64,000 bases of DNA from Antarctobacter heliothermus (GTDB taxonomy: Bacteria > Pseudomonadota > Alphaproteobacteria > Rhodobacterales > Rhodobacteraceae), in the NCBI RefSeq assembly GCF_002237555.1, contig NZ_CP022540.1, positions 3,043,001-3,107,000 of the forward strand. Reading direction: 5' to 3'. Position 1 is the stretch's first letter. Each line of letters starts with the position of its first letter. The notes beneath the pieces were generated by a model that was not told the DNA's origin, ran no database searches, and worked only from the letters and a program-made list of their open reading frames with translations. The translations under genes were made by a program, and so were the position numbers. Shown here piece by piece: positions 56,900-64,000 of this stretch.

Positions 56900-57241
56900 T
56901 CAGCGTTGTTCGGGTTTCGCGATCACGCCGATCTCATTCAGGATCTTGTCCAACGCACTTTGCGCGGGAGCCTTGGTTTCTGCCTTGAGCCCGTCAAACT
57001 GCGCGCGCAGTGCGTCCTTTTCCGCGCCTTTGCAGTCGTTCCACGGACGCCCTTGCAGTGCCATGTGCAAGACGTAGTAGCCGATGAAATGCGGACGTTG
57101 GCCGGCGAGCAGCAGTTTACGGTAGGCCTCATGCGCGCCGAGGGCACGAAGGCTCTCGGCGTCGGGGATGCCGGCCGCAGTGCAGGCATCCTCGAACGCC
57201 GGGCCAAGATTGCGGATGGCGCTGACTGGCGTACCGCTCAT
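56900..57241 (-). CDS. TfoX C-terminal domain protein
   Basis: The 113-residue product has the TfoX/Sxy C-terminal domain: IRNLGPAFEDACTAAGIPDAESLRALGAHEAYRKLL, then ALQGRPWNDCKGAEKDAL. TfoX proteins regulate competence in gammaproteobacteria, but single-domain versions elsewhere have no known role. It overlaps the upstream PEP-mutase-family gene by four bases (ATGA), so it is translated with it. Confidence 0.88.
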   Translation of the reverse strand: MSGTPVSAIRNLGPAFEDACTAAGIPDAESLRALGAHEAYRKLLLAGQRPHFIGYYVLHMALQGRPWNDCKGAEKDALRAQFDGLKAETKAPAQSALDKILNEIGVIAKPEQR

Positions 57242-58041
57242 TTCAGCATGGGGTTCAATACGTCGAAGGGCAGGCCATCTGACAGCGTGTCAAAGCGACC
57301 GTTCGCGCGGAACATGTCCTCTCCGGCGGTGTGGATCGTGCGATATGTGGCGCGGGCCAAGGCCGAGCCAAGCGACAGGCGCGCGACGCCAAGAGCGGCA
57401 AATTCGGCGCGGGTGTGTTTGGTGAACGGGCCGGACACCAGCGCATTGAAGGGCAGGCTGGTGGCGTTGACCAACCGACCCAGCGCCTCCATTGAGGGGG
57501 GGGCGGGGACATAAACGGCGTCGGCGCCTGCGGCCTCGAATGCCTGAATGCGGGCGATGGCCTCTTCAATGTCGTAGTGGCCGGTCAGGATGCCATCGGC
57601 GCGTGCCACAAGAAAAAAATCTCGCGGCAAGGCGCGGGCAGCGCTGGCGGCGGCGCGGATGCGTTCGGCTGACAGCGTGGCATCATAGGGCGCGGTGCCC
57701 GGCAGGGCCGTGTCCTCAATACAGATGCCAGCGAGACCGATCTCGGCGGCCAGACGCACAGTTTCGGCGCAAGTTTCGGGTGCCTCGCCAAAGCCGTTTT
57801 CGAAATCGCCTGATACGGGCACGTCAACGGCAGCGATGAGATCCTGCGCGTGGGCCAGTGCCTCATCGCGGGTGATGGTGCCGGTGTCTGAACGGCCCAG
57901 CGTAAAGGCGTGGGCCGCCGAAGATGTGGCAATGGCCTTGGCCCCAAGGTCGACCAACATCTTGGCCGATCCGGCATCCCACGCGTTGGCAAGGATGAAC
58001 GGATCGCCCGGGCAATGCATGTCGCGAAAGCTGTCAGGCAT
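57238..58041 (-). CDS. isocitrate lyase / phosphoenolpyruvate mutase family protein
   Basis: The 267-residue product is a short PEP-mutase-superfamily barrel: ILANAWDAGSAKMLVDLGAKAIATSSAAHA, then VPVSGDFENGFGE and ICIEDTALPGTAP. It is likely a carbon-carbon lyase, but the substrate cannot be told. It starts at ATG 58041, overlapping the stop of the upstream aminotransferase gene by 8 bases, in the same operon as the TfoX gene. Confidence 0.88.
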   Translation of the reverse strand: MPDSFRDMHCPGDPFILANAWDAGSAKMLVDLGAKAIATSSAAHAFTLGRSDTGTITRDEALAHAQDLIAAVDVPVSGDFENGFGEAPETCAETVRLAAEIGLAGICIEDTALPGTAPYDATLSAERIRAAASAARALPRDFFLVARADGILTGHYDIEEAIARIQAFEAAGADAVYVPAPPSMEALGRLVNATSLPFNALVSGPFTKHTRAEFAALGVARLSLGSALARATYRTIHTAGEDMFRANGRFDTLSDGLPFDVLNPMLK

Positions 58042-59224
58042 CGGCGCGGGCCTTGTTGTCCGCAAAGGCGCAAAGGGTTTTCAGCGCCTCGACAAGGCGG
58101 TCATCCGCGACGGTCAGGGCAACGCGGACGTGACCGGCGGCGGATTTGCCAAAGCTTTCGCCCGGCATGACGGCTATCAGGTGTTCATCCAACAATGCCT
58201 CGGCAAAGTCGCGCCCTGAGAGACCGGTCGCGCGGATGTCGAGCATCAGGTACATGGCCCCTTGAGCGGGGATAGCGGTGACGGTGTTTTGTTCGGCGAT
58301 CACCTTCAGCGCGAGATCACGGCGACGGCGGAACGGAGTGGAGATCTTGTCTTCAAGGTCTGGACCTTGATTGAGGGCAAACAGCGCGCCGTCTTGGATA
58401 TATCCGGGGACACCATAGGTGGTCGAGGTGGCCAGATCGATGAGCCGATCGATGGCGTCTGTCGGGCCAACCAGCCAACCGGCGCGCGAGCCGGTCATGG
58501 CGTGGCTTTTTGACATCGACCCGACGACCAGCGTGCGCTCTGCCATGCCGGGGAGGGTGCGCGGGCTGATGTGCTCGCCTTGCCAAACCTGCGTGTCATA
58601 GACCTCGTCCGAGATCAGCCATAGATCGTGGTCGATGGTTGCGGTTGCGATCTCCTCAAGCGTTTCAATCGGGTAGACCATTCCGGTGGGGTTGTTGGGG
58701 GTGTTGACCAGTAGGCTTTTGGCGCCGCTTTCTGCGGCGGCGGCGCGGATAGCGGCCCCCTGGGGCAGGAAAGCGCGGTCCGCCTCTGTCGGCACCGGAA
58801 CGGCGCGCCCTGAGGCGGCGCGGATCGTGCCGGGGTAGGTGGCGTAATACGGGTCAATGTAAAGCGCGGCATCGCCGGGTGACAGGACGGCGACATGGGC
58901 GGCGAAGAGTGCGGCCTGCCCACCCGGGGTGATCAGCACGTTTTCAGGGCCGGTGGGCACGCCGGTGCGCGCCGTGATGCGGTCGGCCACGGCCTGACGC
59001 AGTTCAGCCACGCCGGGCACCATGGCATAGCCGGTGTGACCACCGCTGGCCGATGCGTGGATGGCCTGAAGGATCGACGCGTCGGTGCCGATGTCATGTT
59101 CACCGATGGTCAATTCGGTCACTGGCTGGCCCGCGGCGGCCATTTTACGGGCGCGGTAGAACACCTCCCACCCGTCGGAACCGCCTTCGTTAAGTGTGGT
59201 GATGCGGGTGGAGAGTTGGGGCAT
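58034..59224 (-). CDS. class I/II PLP-dependent aminotransferase
   Basis: The 396-residue fold-type I aminotransferase has ENVLITPGGQAALFAAHVAVLSPGD, the cofactor region SLLVNTPNNPTGMVYP and the PLP lysine in VVGSMSKSHAMTGSRAGWL. It begins PQLSTRITTL at ATG 59224. Aspartate-like substrates are typical, but the specificity is unknown. It is the first gene of a three-gene operon with the PEP-mutase-family and TfoX genes. Confidence 0.92.
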   Translation of the reverse strand: MPQLSTRITTLNEGGSDGWEVFYRARKMAAAGQPVTELTIGEHDIGTDASILQAIHASASGGHTGYAMVPGVAELRQAVADRITARTGVPTGPENVLITPGGQAALFAAHVAVLSPGDAALYIDPYYATYPGTIRAASGRAVPVPTEADRAFLPQGAAIRAAAAESGAKSLLVNTPNNPTGMVYPIETLEEIATATIDHDLWLISDEVYDTQVWQGEHISPRTLPGMAERTLVVGSMSKSHAMTGSRAGWLVGPTDAIDRLIDLATSTTYGVPGYIQDGALFALNQGPDLEDKISTPFRRRRDLALKVIAEQNTVTAIPAQGAMYLMLDIRATGLSGRDFAEALLDEHLIAVMPGESFGKSAAGHVRVALTVADDRLVEALKTLCAFADNKARADA

Positions 59225-59376
59225 AGAGTGTTCCTTTTGTTGAGAAAGTCTTGCCAGAGCCAAAGTGGCGCGGCAAGCAGCTTATCCCCTTGTTAAGGTT
59301 TGGTTTGGATTTATGAACGAAATCAGTTGGTTGCGTCCGGAGGGTGGATTGACCCAACGCGCGGCGGACCGTATGT

Positions 59377-59420
59377 TTTCCCCATGCTGGACAAGGTACG
59401 GCAAGCGGCACCTGGGGAAA
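59377..59420. promoter_or_regulatory. inverted repeat in the leader of the gene transfer agent cluster
   Basis: TTTCCCCA (59377-59384) and TGGGGAAA (59413-59420) are an inverted repeat separated by 28 bases, 73 bases before the first GTA gene. They may be paired operator half-sites or an mRNA stem. A degenerate TTAA-N7-TTTG (59293-59307) further upstream is too weak to call a CtrA site. Confidence 0.35.
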
Positions 59421-59492
59421 CATTCAGGGCTGACTTTCCTTCCTGCCACCCCGCGGAGGGGCAAGAACCTACAGGCAAGTAAGGTGTCGAGC

Positions 59493-59855
59493 ATGAGCAG
59501 AGCAGAGCAAAGAGAAGAAGAACAGCGCATCGTCATCACCGCCAATGAGCGGTGCGAGCGTTTGCGCAAACAGCGCGACCGGGCAACCGCTACGATCGAG
59601 AACCTTATCGACCAGATCGGTGAGCTTCAGGACAACGCCCGCAAAGGAGAGTTGGCGAAAAAGTCCGAGGCGAGTGGCGCCTTGAACGAATTGAAATACT
59701 GGCTGCGTGCAGCCCGGGAAACGGAGATGGAACTTGAAGCAATCATCCGAAAGGAAGAGGGAATCGGGGATGCCTATGGGCTTGACCTTGAATGCGCCCG
59801 ATCTGCGATCCGGTGCCGCCTGGATAGCCTCCGCACCTGCTGTGGTGAAGGATAG
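59493..59855 (+). CDS. gene transfer agent small terminase (TerS/g1-like)
   Basis: The 120-residue coiled-coil protein fits the RcGTA g1 product, now recognised as the small terminase. It is rich in Glu/Arg/Lys with a long helix (QREEEQRIVITANERCERLRKQ, then ATIENLIDQIGELQ). It begins at ATG 59493 and overlaps the large terminase by 86 bases. The identification rests on its place before terL and on the helical composition, as small terminases are poorly conserved. Confidence 0.75.
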   Translation: MSRAEQREEEQRIVITANERCERLRKQRDRATATIENLIDQIGELQDNARKGELAKKSEASGALNELKYWLRAARETEMELEAIIRKEEGIGDAYGLDLECARSAIRCRLDSLRTCCGEG

Positions 59856-61146
59856 GTTTCTGGCTGAAATGACCGACGGGGAGCGCCTTGCGCTCCCCTA
59901 TCTGTTCGATTTCTGGGCCCATCCGCATCAACTGCCACCCGAGGGCGACTGGCGGACTTGGGTGATCCTAGGCGGGCGCGGCGCGGGCAAGACGCGGGCC
60001 GGGTCGGAATGGGTGCGTGCGCAAGTTGAGGGCTCCAAGCCGTTGGACAAGGGCCGCTGTCGGCGGATTGCCTTGATCGGTGAGACTTATGATCAGGCGC
60101 GCGAGGTGATGGTTTACGGCGAGAGCGGTATTCTGGCCTGCACCCCGTTTGACCGGAAACCAAAGTTCAATGCCTCTCGCCGGACGCTGATCTGGCCGAA
60201 CGGGGCAGAGGCGGTGCTGTTTTCGGCGCAAGACCCCGAGGCGCTGCGCGGGCCGCAGTTTGACGGGGCTTGGGCGGATGAGTTGGCGAAGTGGAAAAAG
60301 GCGCGGGACGTCTGGGACATGTTGCAGTTCGGTCTGCGGCTGGGGGATGCCCCACGCGTCTGCGTGACGACGACACCGCGTAACATCGAAGTCTTGAAGG
60401 AGTTGCTTGAGACGCCCTCGACTGTGTCGACCCACGCCCGGACAGAGGCGAACCGAGCGCATCTGGCAGCCTCTTTCCTAGAGGAAGTGCGGGCGCGCTA
60501 TGAGGGGCAATCACTGGGTTTGCAGGAACTGGACGGCGTTTTGCTGGATCAGGTCGACGGGGCCTTGTGGACGCGCGAGATGCTTGACGGCGCGCGTGCC
60601 GGACGGCTGCCGCAGATGGACCGGGTTGTGGTGGCGGTGGACCCGCCGGCGGGCAAGGGGCCACGATCGGATGCCTGCGGCATCGTGGTGGCCGGGATTG
60701 TCGAGGCGGACGACCCGCGCAACCGGCGGGCCTATGTGCTGGAGGATGCCTCTATCCAAGGGTTGTCGCCTACGGGGTGGGCCACGGCCGCGCTGGAGGC
60801 GGCGGCGCGCTGGGAGGCGGACCGTGTGGTGGCAGAGGTCAATCAGGGCGGAGCGATGGTGGAAACCACGCTGCGGCAGGTCGATCCCTATGTGTCCTAC
60901 AAGGCCGTGCATGCCACCGAGGGCAAGTCTGTTCGGGCCGAGCCGGTAGCCGCGCTGTACGAACAAGGGCGCGTGAAACATGCGGGCGGGATGGACAAGC
61001 TGGAATCGCAGATGTGTCTGATGACGCCACACGGCTATGAGGGGTCGGGCAGTCCTGACCGCGTAGATGCGCTGGTCTGGGCGTTGACGGAGCTGATGCT
61101 GGGCAAGCGCCCGATAAAGCGGACACCAAAAGTGCGCGTGCTTTAG
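59770..61146 (+). CDS. gene transfer agent large terminase (g2)
   Basis: This is the DNA-packaging motor ATPase of the RcGTA-type particle, which takes random host DNA rather than its own genome. The 458-residue product has an N-terminal WVILGGRGAGKTRAGSEWVRA Walker A-like motif and DGAWADELAKWKKARD as Walker B with the catalytic Glu. A C-terminal RNase H-like nuclease (VAVDPPAGKGPRSDACGIVVA) follows. The ATG at 59770 follows AAGGAAGAGGG. Confidence 0.95.
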   Translation: MPMGLTLNAPDLRSGAAWIASAPAVVKDRFLAEMTDGERLALPYLFDFWAHPHQLPPEGDWRTWVILGGRGAGKTRAGSEWVRAQVEGSKPLDKGRCRRIALIGETYDQAREVMVYGESGILACTPFDRKPKFNASRRTLIWPNGAEAVLFSAQDPEALRGPQFDGAWADELAKWKKARDVWDMLQFGLRLGDAPRVCVTTTPRNIEVLKELLETPSTVSTHARTEANRAHLAASFLEEVRARYEGQSLGLQELDGVLLDQVDGALWTREMLDGARAGRLPQMDRVVVAVDPPAGKGPRSDACGIVVAGIVEADDPRNRRAYVLEDASIQGLSPTGWATAALEAAARWEADRVVAEVNQGGAMVETTLRQVDPYVSYKAVHATEGKSVRAEPVAALYEQGRVKHAGGMDKLESQMCLMTPHGYEGSGSPDRVDALVWALTELMLGKRPIKRTPKVRVL

Positions 61147-61342
61147 GGCGTTGCGCAAGGAGCGAACGGTGGTGTGACGCGGACTTAAGACCACCACCAT
61201 AGTTTGCTTCATGAGACGCAGGGGACAGCAAGCCTCTGACCCAATCGAAAGACGGAAATGACCTGTAGCGCGATGGCCTTTCGGCTTTCGCGGGCGGGGC
61301 GGTGCGGGCCCTTGGGCCGCCTGAGGAAAGGAGCGACTAGGG

Positions 61343-62542
61343 ATGGTATTCGATTTTCTGCGGCGGAACGGGCAGGGGCCAGAGGTGGCGAGCGCACCGG
61401 AGGCCAAGGCCTCGGCGACGGGTCGTGTCGTGGCGCATCTGAACGGCGGTCGCGTGGCCTGGAGCCCGCGGGATACTGTGTCGCTGACCAAGCAGGCCTT
61501 TGCCGGGAACCCGGTGGGGTTTCGCGCGGTCAAGCTGATCGCCGAGGCTGCGGCAGCCCTGCCGCTGGTGCTGCAGGACAATGCGACGCGCTATGCCGAG
61601 CATCCGATCCTCAAGCTGGTTGCCGCGCCGAACCCCGGTCAGGGGCGGGCGGAACTGTTCGAGGCGCTGTATGGTCAGTTGCTGTTGTCGGGCGATGGCT
61701 ATGTCGAGGCGGTGGCAGGCGACGAGGGTCTGCCGTTTGAACTGCATGTGTTGCGCAGCGACCGGATGAGTGTGGTGCCCGGCGCGGATGGCTGGCCAGT
61801 GGCCTATGAATACGCGGTTGGCGGGCGCAAGCATCGCTTTGGTGTGACGGGGGCGATCTCTCCGATCTGTCATGTGAAGGCGTTTCACCCTCAGGACGAT
61901 CACTATGGATTGTCGCCCTTGCAGGCGGCGGCGCAGGCAGTGGATGTTCATAACGCGGCCTCACGCTGGTCCAAGGGACTGCTGGACAATGCGGCGCGGC
62001 CATCTGGGGCGATTGTCTGGAACGGTGCAGACGGGCAAGGGCAGCTAAGTCCTGAGCAGTTCGAACGGTTGCAATCCGAGATGGAGATGCACCACCAGGG
62101 CGCGCGCAATGCAGGACGTCCGATGTTGCTGGAAGGCGGGTTGGACTGGAAGCCGATGGGCTTTTCGCCCTCGGACATGGAGTTCCAGAAAACCAAAGAG
62201 GCGGCGGCGCGGGAAATCGCGGTGGCCTTTGGTGTGCCGCCCATGCTGCTGGGGATCACCGGCGAGGCGACCTATGCCAACTATGCCGAGTCGCACCGCG
62301 CCTTTTACCGCCAGACGGTGCTGCCGCTGGCGACCAAGGTCGCGGCGAGCGTGGGGCGCTGGCTGTCGGCCTGGGTTGGCGAAGAGGTGGTTCTGACCCC
62401 CGACCTGGATCAGGTGCCTGCGCTGGCGGTGGAACGCGATGCTCAGTGGAACCGAGTGGCGACGGCCGATTTTCTGACACCTGCGGAAAAGCGCCGTTTG
62501 CTGGGGCTGCCTGCCGTGATGGAGGACGAGGCCAGTGACTGA
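61343..62542 (+). CDS. gene transfer agent portal protein (g3)
   Basis: The portal forms the ring through which DNA enters the capsid. The 399-residue HK97-type portal has TKQAFAGNPVGFRAVKLIAEAAAALPLVLQ, then LLLSGDGYVEAVAGD, EVAFGVPPMLLGITGEATYANY and the final part AEKRRLLGLP. It starts after GAAAGGAGCGACTAGGG. The 196 bases upstream of it, after terL, hold no gene but contain a GGTGGTG/CACCACC inverted repeat. Confidence 0.95.
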   Translation: MVFDFLRRNGQGPEVASAPEAKASATGRVVAHLNGGRVAWSPRDTVSLTKQAFAGNPVGFRAVKLIAEAAAALPLVLQDNATRYAEHPILKLVAAPNPGQGRAELFEALYGQLLLSGDGYVEAVAGDEGLPFELHVLRSDRMSVVPGADGWPVAYEYAVGGRKHRFGVTGAISPICHVKAFHPQDDHYGLSPLQAAAQAVDVHNAASRWSKGLLDNAARPSGAIVWNGADGQGQLSPEQFERLQSEMEMHHQGARNAGRPMLLEGGLDWKPMGFSPSDMEFQKTKEAAAREIAVAFGVPPMLLGITGEATYANYAESHRAFYRQTVLPLATKVAASVGRWLSAWVGEEVVLTPDLDQVPALAVERDAQWNRVATADFLTPAEKRRLLGLPAVMEDEASD

Positions 62543-62762
62543 GTTGCGTTCACGGCATGAGCAATTCGCCTGTGCGCCGGGCCTGCGGCTGGAGGCACAT
62601 GAGCGGGTGAGCAAATTGCAGTTCGATGCCCTGACAGATCGGTTTCAGCGGTTGGAGTTACTGATGGAACGGCTGGAGCGGCGGCTTTGGTTGACGGTTT
62701 ACGGCGTCGCGGGGGCAATCCTGGCGGATGTCTTTCAGGGATTGCTGACGGCCGCCCCCTGA
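62535..62762 (+). CDS. gene transfer agent small head-associated protein (g3.5)
   Basis: The 75-residue product matches the small g3.5 protein of RcGTA clusters (RCAP_rcc01685 family) in place and design: an N-terminal basic helix, a coiled segment TDRFQRLELLMERLERRLWL, and a hydrophobic C-terminal helix. Its start overlaps the portal stop by 8 bases. The role in head formation is known only by genetics in Rhodobacter. Confidence 0.8.
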   Translation: MTELRSRHEQFACAPGLRLEAHERVSKLQFDALTDRFQRLELLMERLERRLWLTVYGVAGAILADVFQGLLTAAP

Positions 62763-62842
62763 GGGGGACGGGGCTATCGAAGAGGTGCCGGTGCGATCCT
62801 TGCCAAGCGGATCAGCGCCCGACCCCAAAGAAGGGTAGATGG

Positions 62843-63382
62843 ATGGATCTGGAACACAAGTTTTCCCGCTTTGACGCGGAAGTGACCGTCGAGGGTCACA
62901 GGATCGAGGGCTATGCCTCGCTCTTTGGGGCCTGCGATCAGGGCGGCGATGTTGTCGCCAGCGGGGCCTATGCCCGGTCGCTGACCCGGCTGGCCGCAGA
63001 AGGGCGCGCGGTCAAGATGCTGTGGCAGCACGACCCGGCGCAGCCCATCGGGATTTGGGCCGAGGTGCGAGAAGACGAACGCGGGTTGTTCGTCAAAGGC
63101 AGGCTGCTGGACTGTGTCGAGCGTGGCCGCGAGGCGGCGGCGCTGATCGAAGCGGGCGCAATCGACGGGCTGTCGATCGGCTATCGCACACTGAAAGCCA
63201 CCAAGAACGACAAGGGCCACCGTGTCCTGACGGAACTGGAGCTCTGGGAAGTGTCACTGGTGACGTTCCCGATGCTGCCCAGTGCGCGGGTGGCATCCAA
63301 GGGGGAGACACCCGACGATGCCGCGTTGCGTGAATTGGCGGAAGCCCTGGAGGGCATGCGCCACAACCTGGCGGGCGGCTGA
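62843..63382 (+). CDS. gene transfer agent prohead protease (g4)
   Basis: The 179-residue HK97-type prohead serine protease cleaves scaffold or capsid N-termini. It has the opening FDAEVTVEGHRIEGYASLFG, the catalytic His in WQHDPAQPIGIWAEV, and the catalytic Ser in DGLSIGYRTLKA. It starts at ATG 62843, 81 bases after g3.5. Confidence 0.94.
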   Translation: MDLEHKFSRFDAEVTVEGHRIEGYASLFGACDQGGDVVASGAYARSLTRLAAEGRAVKMLWQHDPAQPIGIWAEVREDERGLFVKGRLLDCVERGREAAALIEAGAIDGLSIGYRTLKATKNDKGHRVLTELELWEVSLVTFPMLPSARVASKGETPDDAALRELAEALEGMRHNLAGG

Positions 63383-63410
63383 CGCGCGCCACTCATGAGG
63401 GAAACTAGGG

Positions 63411-64000
63411 ATGAACAAGACCGAGACCAAGTCTCGGACCGGGGAAGATTTGTCTCCGGTCGCCCGGGTGAATGCCGCGATGGCGGGACTGATCGGGGAC
63501 TACAGGGCCCTACAGGCCGAGATTGAAGAAAAGCTTCAGAAACAGGAAGAGCGACTGACCATGCTGGATCAAAAGACCGCAAAAGCGAACCGCCCGGCAC
63601 TGTCGACCCGTACCGAGGTCGAAGCCCCCCACCAAAAGGCCTTTGACGCCTATCTGCGCTCTGGCGACGATGACGGCCTGCGTGGTCTCGAGCTGGAAGG
63701 CAAGGCGATGTCGTCCGCTATCAATTCTGACGGCGGCTATCTGGTCGATCCGCAGACCGCGGAGACGATCAAATCCTCACTGAACACCACGGCCTCGATC
63801 CGTCAGATCGCCAATGTGGTGAATGTGGATGCCTCTGCCTTTGACGTGCTGATCGACCAGAACGACACTGGCGCGGGTTGGGCGAATGAGACCGGATCTG
63901 CCGCCGAGACTGGCACGCCGACCATCGAGCGCATCTCTATCCCACTGTACGAGTTGAATGCGATGCCGAAGGTGTCACAGCGCTTGTTGGATGACAGTGC
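63411..64000 (+). CDS. gene transfer agent major capsid protein (g5), 5' part
   Basis: This is the first 196 codons of an HK97-fold major capsid protein, cut by the window end. The N-terminal 110 residues are helical and charged (a scaffold-like delta domain). The capsid core then begins: HQKAFDAYLRSGDD, GGYLVDPQTAETIKSSL, and GSAAETGTPTIERISIPLYEL. The protease encoded just upstream is expected to remove the N-terminal part. Confidence 0.96.
   Translation, partial: MNKTETKSRTGEDLSPVARVNAAMAGLIGDYRALQAEIEEKLQKQEERLTMLDQKTAKANRPALSTRTEVEAPHQKAFDAYLRSGDDDGLRGLELEGKAMSSAINSDGGYLVDPQTAETIKSSLNTTASIRQIANVVNVDASAFDVLIDQNDTGAGWANETGSAAETGTPTIERISIPLYELNAMPKVSQRLLDDS

Noticed and set aside
59293..59307. 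TTAA-N7-TTTG upstream of the GTA cluster as a CtrA site
   Set aside because: The second half has only two matches to TTAA, so it is not a credible CtrA box.
59493..64000. Ordinary prophage at the window end
   Set aside because: No integrase, repressor, lysis or replication genes are seen next to the head genes, and the order with g3.5 matches an RcGTA-type cluster better.

Overview
The window is high-GC, densely coding alphaproteobacterial chromosome. Gene content and order point to Rhodobacteraceae, probably a marine member of the Roseobacter group. The evidence is an iscR/suf operon of roseobacter layout, an ectABC-ask osmolyte operon, the lptF-lptG-lptD-surA-pdxA-rsmA envelope/ribosome block, DUF4167 and DUF1499 proteins, and an RcGTA-type gene transfer agent head cluster. 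No rRNA operon, CRISPR array or intact insertion sequence was seen.

Region 1 (1-6.5 kb) is housekeeping: the end of an AsmA-like protein, queA, an MFS transporter, a DUF924 protein, a dihydrolipoyl dehydrogenase, a DUF1801 protein, and a divergent alpha/beta hydrolase. Region 2 (6.56-14.9 kb) is the Fe-S cluster operon iscR-cysteine desulfurase-sufB-small exported protein-ybjQ-like-sufC-sufD-two YIP1 proteins-sufS. A perfect TTTAGAA-N3-TTCTAAA palindrome (Irr/ICE type) overlaps its probable promoter. Immediately downstream (14,960) is a methyltransferase that best fits DsyB, the key enzyme of bacterial DMSP synthesis.

Region 3 (16.1-17.4 kb) is a tRNA-Arg(CCG) followed by a frameshifted tyrosine-recombinase remnant, the scar of an integrated element. 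Region 4 (17.4-21.9 kb) is the ectoine system: MarR-type ectR divergent from ectA-ectB-ectC-ask_ect. If the DsyB call is right, two compatible-solute pathways (DMSP and ectoine) sit within 7 kb. Region 5 (22-31.7 kb) holds a PACE-family exporter, a small periplasmic molybdopterin-fold protein, a sulfotransferase-like protein, tig, rpsF-rpsR-rplI, a small membrane protein behind a full CtrA site, a YceI protein next to a cytochrome b561-YceI fusion, and fabD-fabG-acpP. A relatively AT-rich stretch (31.72-32.78 kb) with an orphan membrane protein follows acpP, where fabF would often be expected.

Region 6 (32.8-59.2 kb) is mostly core: AEC transporter, mazG, two tandem M20 amidohydrolases, agmatinase, prfA-prmC, DUF4167, rsmA-pdxA-surA-lptD-lptG-lptF (minus strand), pepA-holC, an aspartic protease, MarC, an ABC-F ATPase, ndk, an endo/exonuclease-family protein, a TfoX-domain protein, a PEP-mutase-family enzyme and an aminotransferase. 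Region 7 (59.4 kb to the end) is the start of a gene transfer agent cluster: small terminase, large terminase, portal, g3.5, prohead protease and major capsid (cut by the window edge).

Family calls come from reading the translations and remembered family motifs, not from database searches. Starts were moved to the codon with the best ribosome-binding site where the longest frame was implausible.
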